Assembly: GCA_016584305.1 (NCBI GenBank)
Contig: JACEEZ010000135.1
Coordinates: 47,501 to 111,500 of the forward strand
Length of the DNA stretch: 64,000 nucleotides
Direction of reading: 5' to 3'
From: Chionoecetes opilio
Taxonomy: Eukaryota > Arthropoda > Malacostraca > Decapoda > Majidae
Shown: piece after piece, positions 26,288-38,800 of the stretch
Numbering within the stretch: position 1 is the stretch's first letter
Layout of the letters: each line of letters starts with the position of its first letter
Position numbers and translations under genes: made by a program
Notes under the pieces: generated by a model
Told to the model about the DNA's origin: nothing
What the model saw: the letters and a program-made list of their open reading frames with translations, nothing else
The model's database searches: none

Positions 26288-26886
26288 CGGTAGCTAATTT
26301 GGTATATTAAGTAACTTTTTTGTAATTTTATGGCTAACAGACGATTTTATACAGCAAAGGAATGATCTAGGCCTGAAGGGGTTAAACATGATAGGACTAG
26401 TCAGAGGTCACTCCCTGTACAGTAAATATATTTCTATAGGCCATGTAAAAGATACCAGGGATGCATAAAGAGTATTTATTGAGAGCTGCATTGAAAACCA
26501 ATAGATAATGAAACAGTTTTTCTATAAGCAAAGTTCTGAAATCAATGCATGCCAAGAGTCAAATATCAACCAAAGATACCTGCAGGAAAATACAAATAAT
26601 ATTAATGCCAGTCTCGTAAGCTCAAGGCAGTAACTGTAAAGTAATATATTCAACTGTTGTTTCAGGACTCTCCGTAACGCTTGGCAGAGAATCTCACAAA
26701 CAAAAGTGCTCGTAACTACTTTCCTTCCTCACATGAACGTTAAGTTATTCTGCTTCATTTGATTGACTCTGCCAAGAACATTGATTACCAGCCACTGTCA
26801 ACAAAGAATACAACAAATATCACACTAAAACTTCATTCCAGATACTTCAGGAATGACTCCAAAAACGGGCTTGATCTTGTAGTCCC

Positions 26887-29800
26887 TTAAGAGTTTGAAT
26901 CCAGATCCATGCGCTCCAAAGACCCGTCCTCCTGAAACACAAGACCAGTTTTGAAGTCTTACACCAACATTAGAACATAAGAAAATAAGGAAGCTACAAG
27001 AGGCCGCGAGACCTACACGAGGTAGTTCCTGTTACTTAACACTACCTACATCCACCTTCATCCCCATCTATGAATTTATCCAGCCTCCTTTTAACCCCTC
27101 CACGCCCTTTGCTATGAAAAATTGTAAGTTGTTGTCCGTAAAATTAAAAAAAGTAACTGAATATACCAAATTAGTTAGTGGCCAAGGATACTAAACAGGT
27201 CATATCTATAAAATATTGCTTACAGTCACTAAAAATCGTCTAATGGCACCCAAATTACAATGGAAATTACGTTCTGGGTCTCAAGGGGTTAAATCTCTCT
27301 AATGACTCCGCACTAACTACCTGTACTGAGTCCATTCGTAGTCCTGAGAGACATTTCTTCATTCGTACCTCCACTGCTCTATCTATGTACCAAAAGTTAC
27401 AATACACAGTGGAGATTAAAACGGTGACATAAAAGTAAAGATTACGTGGAACCTGACACCACACAACTTTTCATGGGAGGGATTTATATAAGAACATAGG
27501 AAAAGAAAGCTATAAGAGGACGTGAGACCTACACGTGGTAGTTCCTGTTACTTAACACTACCTACATCCACCTTTCATCCCCATCCATGAATTTATCCAC
27601 CTCCTTTTAAAGCTCCCATGTGTTATTTTTGACCACGAACATATATCACACTACGTACTGTTAACTCACATATCTGCAAGGCTTTCAACACAACAACCTT
27701 CATGTTTCCCAGCTGGTTACTTGACATTGACCTTATGGGTACTTGACATTGACCTTATGGGTACTTGACATTGACCTTATGGGTACTTGACATTGACCTT
27801 ATGGGTACTTGACATTGACCTTATGGGTACTTGACATGACCTTATGGGTACTTGACACTGACCTTGTAGTGTTGGCACTGCACGATGACAATCTTGGCCA
27901 GGTTCTTGATGCGGGAGTAGGGTGTGGGCGAGGCAAGGAGGGCCTGCAGCAGCGGTATGCCTCCCTCCTCCTCCACCAGGGAACAGTACTTTTCAGCTGA
28001 TGAAAATGATAAAAGAAAAAGAAAGACAACCAAGTTTCATTATTAACTAACTAACTAAACATTGACTAACTAGAGTGACATCAAGGACAGGGAGTTTGCT
28101 ACGTGAGCCCGACCAGCAAGTCACTAAATAGGTGTGTTGGTCTCTAAAAGTATATTGTGAGGTCCACCACCACTCACTTGGACATTGCTATAAAGTCAAA
28201 TTACTAGAAAAGCAACAGTGAAAGTATGCTGTTTTAGAGATACCTGTAACCAGGGATGTCGAGAGTAATTAACCCGGGAGCTGCGGGAGCAACATTTTGT
28301 TTAGTGCCCAGTGCGGGGATGTGAGTAAAACAGTGACCATTACAGAATTGGATGAAAATCACATCAACGTCAAGGTAGTACAAATCCGCATCTGGCAATA
28401 TATCTATTTTTAACCCAAACGTATGGGGTTGTGGTGTGGTTGTGAGTTGAAATATCTGGCGCGAATGGCACCTAGCCGCTAGCGAGAGCCTACTGAAGTG
28501 GGGTGAGGGGTGCCACTCCTTGGGATTTTTCCCAAGATTTTGAGGGGATTATTCAAGTATTTCTCCAGTAGTTTATCTCAAGGTAAGCATAGGTACCGTT
28601 GTACCGTACCTTGAGATAAACTACTGGAGAAATACTTGAATAATCCCTCCAAAAGTCCCAAGATAGACAAAAAATATCCCAACACCAGGACCTAAATCCC
28701 AAGATCTTGGGAAAAAAACCAAGGAGTGGTATATCTCTGTGTACAGCGTAGTTAGGCAGATGGTGGTGTGTGGTATCGAGGGCTGACATCAAGCCGTATA
28801 TGTGACACAGTTTGTAGACTTCTACAAATGTTGGCGCGGTTTTTGTATGCAATTGAAAATTGTGCTTCCGGAAGGCTTGCCGCGGTCGCTCAGCAGAGCC
28901 TTCCAAAAGGCTTGCCGCAGCCCACGGGTTAAAACAAATGCAAATGTGAAGTTCAATAGGAGAAAGAATAATGGTATAGATGGAGAAGTGTAGAGTAGTG
29001 AGATGGTCTGGCCACTTGGCGAGAAGGATGACAGTGAGATGACAATACAATGTAATATTTGTGTGGCTACTGTGTTTGTAGAATAAGTGGTGACTCGCGG
29101 CGTGACTCCCTTGAAGGATTTCTGAGAGCAATCCACCTAAGCCCTCATCTGAAAACTGGGGTTGCCCGTCAGGAAGAGCATCCGGGGCATAAAACTCATG
29201 CCACAAATTTAAATGATGCACGGCAAAAATAGAACTGGAAGCGTATCATCGACCGTCTAATCTCAAGACATTTTGGGAAAACCTGACGATAAACAGAAAG
29301 ATGATGATATGATTTCTGAGAGGCAGCCATCAGAGTAGCCGAGCCTGGACTCATTCACACCCACATCATCCCCATCACCCTTTCCTGGGGTTAGTACAAT
29401 ATAAATGAGGCGCTTATTTCAGAAAGTCGATAAGCGCCATCAATAAAAAAACTAAGAAAATGGCTTCAAAATGTTTCAATGTTGAAAATGTCATATCTTT
29501 TGAACATTGAAACATTTTGAAGCCATTTTCTTAGTTTTTTATTGATGGCGCTTATCGACTTTCTGAAATAAGCGCCTCAAATAACACGTGTGAAATTCTT
29601 AGAAGGCTAATGAAATAGATACTTACGATACACTCTGGTCAGGTTAGCCAGTGCCCAGGCGGCCCAGTGCTGGCACTGAGGCGTGTGGTGAACCTCCAGC
29701 AGTCTCAGGATAGGCTCAAAGGATCTAGTAAAGGAAAAAAGAAAAACACAATTGTAGCTGCAGAGATGGTGAGCTAATGAGCTAAACACACAAAGGTTAT

Positions 29801-32800
29801 AAGAATATTAATCATATCCATAAATGTGTTACATCAGAAAAGACAGTTGAATAATAGCCATCAGATTATATATAATAATTATGTATATAAACGTAGGACA
29901 TTAAAGCAAGTTTCTTTTTTTGTTGAGCACTTATAAATTCCTTAAAAGAATTGGCACTTTAGAGAAATAAGTAACATTAACTTTCATATTTACTGATAAC
30001 AAGACTAAACATTTTCCTGATCTCTCTTATTTTTCAACACTTATCTCACCTGTAGTTGATGTTGCGTTTTGATGCCAGGTCCCATCGCTCAATGGCCGCC
30101 ACCATTCTCTCCAGCACCTCGGCCCTCGTGGGACAGTCGATGGTCCAGGCCTCGGCCCCGCCACTGGCTATGTGGGACAACACCCCCGCCGCGTTGTAGC
30201 TCACCTGCACACCACAACACAACCCATGAGTCACTGCACCACAACCCATGAGTCACTGCACCACAACCCATGAGTTACTGCACCACAACCCATGAGTCAC
30301 TGCACCACAACCCATGAGTCACTGCACCACAACCCATGAGTCACTGCACCACAACCCAAGAGTCACTGCACCACAACCCATGAGTCACTGCACCACAACC
30401 CATGAGTCACTGCACCACAACCCATGAGTCACTGCACCAACCCATGAGTCACTGCACCACAACCCATGAGTCACTGCACCACAACCCATGAGTTACTGCA
30501 CCACAACCCATGAGTCACTGCACCACAACCCATGAGTCACTGCACCACAACCCATGAGTCACTGCACCACAACCCATGAGTCACTGCACCACAACCCAAG
30601 AGTCACTGCACCACAACCCATGAGTCACTGCACCACAACCATGAGTCACTGCACCACAACCCATGAGTCACTGCACCACAACCCATGATCACTGCACCAC
30701 AACCCATGAGTCACGGCACCACAACCCATGAGTCACTGCACCACAACCCATGAGTCACTGCACCACAACCCATGAGTCACTGCACCACAACCCATGAGTC
30801 ACTGCACCACAACCCATGAGTCACTGCACCAAACAACCCATGAGTCAATGCACCACAACCCATGAGTCACTGCACCACAACCCATGAGTCACGGCACCAC
30901 AACCCATGAGTCACTGCACCACAACCCATGAGTCACGGCACCACAACCCACGAGTCACGGCACCACAACCCATGAGTCACGGCACCACAACCCACGAGTC
31001 ACTGCACCACAACCTATGAGTCACTGCACCACAACCCATGAGTCACTGCACCACAACCCATGAGTCACTGCACCACAACCCATGAGTCACTGCACCACAA
31101 CCCATGAGTCACTCCACCACAACCCATGAGTCACTCCACCACAACCCATGAGTCACTGCACCACAACACATGAGTCACTCCACCACAACCCATGAGTCAC
31201 TCCACCACACCCATGAGTCACTCCACCACAACCCATGAGTCACTCCACCACAACCCATGAGTCACTGCACCACAACCCATGAGTCACTGCACCACAACCC
31301 ATGAGTCACTGCACCACAACCCATGAGTCACTGCACCACAACCCATGAGTCACTGCACCACAACCCATGAGTCACTCCACCACAACCCATGAGTCACTGC
31401 ACCACAACCCATGAGTCACTCCACCACAACCCATGAGTCACTCCACCACAACCCATGAGTCACTGCACCACAACCCATGAGTCACTCCACCACAACCCAT
31501 GAGTCACTCCACCACAACCCATGAGTCACTCCACCACAACCCATGAGTCACTCCACCACAACCCATGAGTCACTCCACCACAACCTTGTCACTTTATATA
31601 CACATTCCAGAAAATATTGCAGCAAAACTGAGAAAGACCAGCGTGTCACTAAGCACATCTTTGAGGCCGCTGATAGCCAGACACCAATAATATTTCAAGC
31701 ATCAAGCTGTACTCTCAGAAGCAAACCACTGTATTAACATCTTACTAAATTGTTATGAGAAAACAGTTGAGTCTGCAATTGAAATCCGAGCATCATGAAA
31801 TCCTTGATCAAGAAGGAAAGAAAAAAAAATCCAAGCATCATGAAATCCTTGATCAAGAAAGAATGAAAAAAAAATCCGAGCATCATGAAATCCTTGATAA
31901 AGAAAGAAAGAAAAAAAATCGGCATCATGAAATCCTTGATCAAGAAGAAAAAAAATCCGAACATCATGAATCCTTGATCAAGAAGGAAAGAAAAAAATCC
32001 AAGCATCATGAATCCTTGATCAAGAAGGAAAGAAAAAAAATCCAAGCATCATGAAATCCTTGATCAAGAAAGAAAGAAAAAAAACCGAGCATCATGAATC
32101 CTTGATCAGAAGGAAAGAAAAAAACCCGAGCATCATGAAATCCTTGATCAAGAAGGAAAGAAAAAAAACCCGAGCATCATGAAATCCTTGATCAAGAAGG
32201 AAAGAAAAAAAAACCGAGCATTATGAAATCCTTGATAAAGGAAGAAAAAAAACCCGAGCATCATGAAATCCTTGATCAAGAAAGAAAGAAAAAAAAATCC
32301 GAGCATCATGAAATCCTTGATCAAGAAAGAAAGAAAAAAAACCCGAGCATCATGAAATCCTTGATCAAGAAGGAAAGAAAAAAAAATCCGAGCATCATGA
32401 AATCCTTGATCAAGAAGGAAAGAAAAAAAAACCGAGCATCATGAAATCCTTGATCAAGAAAGAAAGAAAAAAAACCCGAGCATCATGAAATCCTTGATCA
32501 AGAAGGAAAGAAAAAAAAACCGAGCATCATGAAATCCTTGATCAAGAAAGAAAGAAAAAAAAACCGAGCATCATGAAATCCTTGATCAAGAAAGAAAGAA
32601 AAAAAAATCCGAGCATCATGAAATCCTTGATCAAGAAGGAAAGAAAAAAAATCCGAGCATCATGAAATCCTTGATCAAGAAGAAAAAAACGAACATCATG
32701 AAATAAAGAAGAAAAAAAGAAATGACATCTTTATATTATAATAACAGCCTTAATATGATGCTGCAAGCTTGGGCATTTGTCAGGAAAACACCTCACCTAC

Positions 32801-35800
32801 ATGCACGCTTGACATCCATAAGGCAATACCGGTGGTTCAGACTGAGCTCAATACCATCCGAGTTACACTGACCTCAATGCCGTCAGAGTTGGAGTCGAGG
32901 AGGTCGGCGAAGGTGGTGAGCAGCTCGGGGGTCATGAGGCGGTGACGCAGGTCCTTCACCTCCGCCACGTTGCCCAGCAGACCCATCATGTTCCGCAGCA
33001 GCTCGGGCTTGTCGGGGAATGTCTGGTGAGGGGAAGAGAATGGGACATGGATGTGAAAAATTCTCGAAAGCAAAAACTATAAAATTTCAAGATATTCGCC
33101 ATAAATAACTGTCCCCCAAAGTTGCCAAACATAAGAAGAAAATAAGGAAGCTACAAGAGGCCGTGAGACCTACACGAGGTAGTTCCTGTAAACATGAGAC
33201 AGAGACAGCACCCAAGAAAAATAATCATTCTCTGCAGTTATCCTGTTAATCTTATTGGACTCATCATTTTCACAAAACAGCAATATCAAGCTTAGGTTAT
33301 TTGTGGTGGTGGTAAAGATTAGATACATTTGCAACACTTGCCTTAAGACATTTCTGGAAGTACCTCATCCCCTCGCCATTGAGGAAACGCAGACAGTTGA
33401 CGGGTGTTTCGTCGGTGACGTTCCACATGGCGGACCAGGCAATCTCCAGCATGTCGTCGTGTACGTGCTGATGCAGCCTGTCGTTGATCAGCTTCAGCAT
33501 GGTCTGCAAACATCATACATCTCATTATTGGAGCCACATCATTTCTTGCCCATTAACCCCTTCACGCCCAGATCTTTCCTTTGCTATAAAAATTGTATGT
33601 TATCAAGCCATAAAATTAAGAAAAGTCACTTAATATACCAAATTAGTTAGTCGACAAGGATACTAAACAGGTCATATCTATAAAATATTGCTTATAGTCA
33701 CTAAAAATTGTCTAATGGCACCCAAATTACAATAGAAATTACGCTCTGGGCTTCAAGGGGTTAACAGCTTACTATCTCCATCGCCCGTTCCTAAGATCTA
33801 CCCCAAGGCGATGGCCACGATAGAAGAGTTTACACTTATTATGTCCTTGCATTCCCTCCTTGCATACTCCAATCCTCTCATTCTTCCCTCGCCCCTTTCT
33901 CTTACATACTCCAGCACTCTGTCCCCCCATTCCCTGGGGTCGTCCTCTACCACCCTTTACAGTCACTACATTCTTATGCATGTATACTCTCTTAGTCAAC
34001 TCAGTTTCTGTAATTCTTTCTATATGACCAAACCACCTCAGAGTACTATGCTTCACCCCTTCAACCACTCTGCATGTCATCCCTTCACCTTCCCTTGCCA
34101 TACCAAGCCTATTCATATTCATATTCACTTTCTTTGCTTTCACCATCGAATCTTCTCTCACTACAGACACTGCTCAAATAACTCATTTCAACTGATACCT
34201 TACAGATATGGCAAATAAATATATCAAATGACTTTTTCAACTTATAAAAACAATCTTTATAAATGGGAAAGATTTAAAAGCCATTGGTTATGACTATGAA
34301 GTAAAATGACAGCTTAAATGCCCCAATGTCTTAGCTTATAGTCCCAATGCTTAAATGTCTTCTAAGTCATCTAAGAAGTGACTGACTGACCTCGATGGCT
34401 CCCAGGTCTCCCACGAGTTCCTTCTGCTCTCCGTCCACCTGACAGGCCAGGGAGTTGAGCAGGTAGATGGCAATCCTCCGCACAAAGTCATCTCCGTCAC
34501 CTCGCCCCTTGATCAGGTGTAACAGAAGCTGGACCAGACGTCGGTATTCAAACAGCTAAGCAGGCAGAGAGAGGATAACTTCATTACAGTTACCGCAGAC
34601 AGATTTCAGGGAGGATATAAGTATAAAAGCCTTAGGGCAGAACAGCACAGTATTGAAGAACACTCAATCTATTCTATTCATCTATCTTGTATGCAGATTA
34701 AAACTTCACCTATTTTCCAAGGCTTAGATTAGATTAAGTTAGTTTAGGCTAGGTTGATTTCAGGGAGGATATAAATATAAAAGCCTTGGGGCAGAAAAGC
34801 ACAGTATTCAAGAACATTCAATCTATTTATCTATCTTTTATGCAGATTAGAATCACATCAATTTTCAAAGGCTTAGGTTACGTAAAGGCATTTAAGGTTA
34901 CGGTTAAGGTTACGGTTAGGTTTTATTCAAAGGCATTTAGGTTACGTAAAGACTATCATCCAAGGCATTTAGGTTACGTAAAGGCATCATCTCATCTATC
35001 TTCAAAGGCTTAGGTTACGTAAAGACTATTATCCAAGGCATTTAGGTTACGTAAAGGCATCATCTCATCTATTATCAAAGGCTTAGGTTACGTAAAGACT
35101 ATTATCCAAGGCATTTAGGTTACGTAAAGGCATCATCTCATCTATTATCAAAGGCTTAGGTTACGTAGACTATTATCCAAGGCATTTAGGTTACGTAAAG
35201 GCATCATCTCATCTATTATCAAAGGCTTAGGTTATGTAAAGACATCATCTCATCTATTTTCCAAGGCTCAGAGTAATAGTAAAGGCCCTTGCCACATCCT
35301 GGGGTCTTGGATATTTTTTATTGCATCCCTTTATCCACTTAAAAACTTCTATCAGATCGCCCCTTACTCTACGCCTCTCGAGTGAGTGTAAATTTAATAG
35401 CTTCAATCTCTTCTCATAACTGGAGTATAACTGGGGTACATAACACTTGCCACATCCTGGGGTATCCTGAACTGGCATAGGGTGAGGCTAGGTTAGGTTA
35501 AGTTAGGTTATAGTTTCAGTGATCAGTTAAGTTTCATGCAAAAATACAGAGTGCGATGGTAATATTGTGGTTTAGTCCTGCTGTAAGTTATGACTAAATC
35601 TAGGTAAATTTAAAGGTAATCAATCTAGGTAAAGGTAATCAATCTAGGTAAAGTTAAAGGTAATCAATCTAGGTAAAGGTAATCCATCTAGGTATAGGTA
35701 ATCAATCTAGGTAAAGGTAATCCATCTAGGTAAAGGTAAAGGTAATTAATCTAGGTAAAGTTAAAGGTAATCAATCTAGGTAAAGGTAATCAATCTAGGT

Positions 35801-38800
35801 AAAGGTAATCCATCTAGGTAAAGGTAAAGGTAATTAATCTAGGTAAAGTTAAAGGTAATCAATCTAGGTAAAGGTAATCCATCTAGGTAAAGGTAATCAA
35901 TCTAGGTAAAGGTAATCCATCTAGGTAAAGGTAAAGGTAATTAATCTAGGTAAAGTTAAAGGTAATCAATCTAGGTAAAGGTAATCAATCTAGGTAAAGG
36001 TAATCAATCTAGGTAAAGGTAATCAATCTAGGTAAAGGTAAAGGTAATTAATCTAGGTAAAGTTAAAGGTAATCAATCTAGGTAAAGGTAATCAATCTAG
36101 GTAAAGGTAATCAATCTAGGTAAAGGTAAAGGTAATTAATCTAGGTAAAGTTAAAGGTAATCAATCTAGGTAAAGGTAATCAATCTAGGTGAAGATTACA
36201 CTTGCCACGTCCTGGGGTATTCTGAACTGGCAGAGGGTGAGGCAGCCGTTGCGCATCATGGTGGAGTCCTCAAGGTGTGTCTCCATGGCGTCAAGCAGCA
36301 CAATGATCATCTTCTGCCGCGCCCGCACACTCAGACTGTTCTTGTCCTCACTCTTGGCGATGTAGAACAGCGAGGCACTGCTCACAAAAGAGTATAAGTG
36401 TATATTACTACTATTACCCTATATTATACTACTATTACCCTATATTATACTACTATTACCCTATATTATCCTACTATTACCCTATATTATACTACTATTA
36501 CCCTATATTATACTACTATTACCCTATATTATCCTACTATTACCCTATATTATCCTACTATTACCCTATATTATCCTACTATTACCCTATATTATCCTAC
36601 TATTACCCTATATTATACTACTATTACCCTATATTATACTACTATTACCCTATATTATCCTACTATTACCCTATATTATCCTACTATTACCCTATATTAT
36701 CCTACTATTACCCTATATTATACTACTATTACCCTATATTATCCTATTACCCTATATTATCCTACTATTACCCTATATTATCCTATTACCCTATATTATA
36801 CTACTATTACCCTATATTATCCTACTATTACCCTATATTATACTACTATTACCCTATATTATACTACTATTACCCTATATTATACTACTATTACCCTATA
36901 TTATCCTATTACCCTATATTATACTACTATTACCCTATATTATACTACTATTACCCTACTATTACCCTATATTATACTATTACCCTATATTATCCTATTA
37001 CCCTATATTATACTACTATTACCCTATATTATCCTACTATTACCCTATATTATACTACTATTACCCTATATTATACTACTATTACCCTATATTATCCTAC
37101 TATTACCCTATATTATACTACTATTACCCTATATTATACTACTATTACCCTATATTATACTACTATTACCCTATATTATACTATTACCCTATATTATACT
37201 ACTATTACCCTATATTATACTACTATTACCCTATATTATACTACTATTACCCTATATTATCCTACTATTACCCTATATTATCCTACTATTACCCTATATT
37301 ATCCTACTATTACCCTATATTATACTACTATTACCCTATATTATCCTACTATTACCCTATATTATCCTATTACCCTATATTATCCTACTATTACCCTATA
37401 TTATCCTACTATTACCCTATATTATACTACTATTACCCTATATTATCCTACTATTACCCTATATTATCCTACTATTACCCTATATTATCCTACTATTACC
37501 CTATATTATCCTACTATTACCCTATATTATACTACTATTACCCTATATTATCCTACTATTACCCTATATTATACTACTATTACCCTATATTATACTACTA
37601 TTACCCTATATTATACTACTATTACCCTATATTATACTACTATTACCCTATATTATACTACTATTACCCTATATTATACTACTATTACCCTATATTATAC
37701 TACTATTACCCTATATTATCCTACTATTACCCTATATTATCCTACTATTACCCTATATTATCCTACTATTACCCTATATTATACTACTATTACCCTATAT
37801 TATACTACTATTACCCTATATTATACTACTATTACCCTATATTATACTACTATTACCCTATATTATCCTACTATTACCCTATATTATCCTACTATTACCC
37901 TATATTATACTACTATTACCCTATATTATACTATTACCCTATATTATACTACTATTACCCTATATTATCCTACTATTACCCTATATTATACTACTATTAC
38001 CCTATATTATCCTACTATTACCCTATATTATACTACTATTACCCTATATTATACTACTATTACCCTATATTATACTACTATTACCCTATATTATACTACT
38101 ATTACCCTATATTATCCTACTATTACCCTATATTATCCTACTATTACCCTATATTATACTACTATTACCCTATATTATACTACTATTACCCTATATTATA
38201 CTACTATTACCCTATATTATACTACTATTACCCTATATTATACTACTATTACCCTATATTATACTACTATTACCCTATATTATACTACTATTACCCTATA
38301 TTATACTACTATTACCCTATATTATCCTACTATTACCCTATATTATCCTACTATTACCCTATATTATACTACTATTACCCTATATTATCCTACTATTACC
38401 CTATATTATCCTACTATTACCCTATATTATACTACTATTATCACAAACGAGTATACAAAAACGAGCTCACAATAGAGTATAAGTGTATTATCCTACTATT
38501 TTCCTATAGTATCCTACTACAGGAAAACCTCGTTTATCCGGCACCCTCGGGGGGGAGCGCGTGCCGGATAACTCATTTTGCCGTTGTTTTGAGAGTTACT
38601 CTTATAGAATCGCCCAAAATCCCAATCATTTTTTTTTTTTTTTTTTTTTTACATCACAAGGAACTGGCCAAGGGCACAACAAAAATGGGTAACACAAAGC
38701 CCACCTAGTTGCCAGTCCCTATAAAGAAGACAGTAAGAGAATAAAATAAAAAAAGAGGGGTGAAAAAAAAAAAAAAAAAAAAATTAAATGCCTGGGTCGA

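Larger units (their letters stand above)
22794..26385. mobile_element. piggyBac-type MITE expanded by an internal 31-bp satellite
   Basis: The left end (CCCCTTCACGCCCAGAACG) is at about 22797 and the right end (CTGAAGGGGTTAA) at 26385. In between are a 2-kb 31-bp satellite, a garbled duplicate of the left flank (24846-25915), a second copy of the left end (25918), and an inserted foldback element (26036-26287). I read this as one MITE copy expanded and partly misassembled. Confidence 0.6.

Noticed and set aside
28553..29221. 222-codon minus-strand frame
   Set aside because: It overlaps the foldback at 28513-28729, has no recognisable domain and sits in a zer-1 intron. Part looks like a transposon-derived tail (CAGGAAGAGCATCCGG).
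36398..38482. 694-codon open frame of TITLYY/LLPYIIL repeats
   Set aside because: The 21-bp satellite unit is a multiple of three and lacks stops; it lies inside zer-1 intron 4 and has no protein-like composition.
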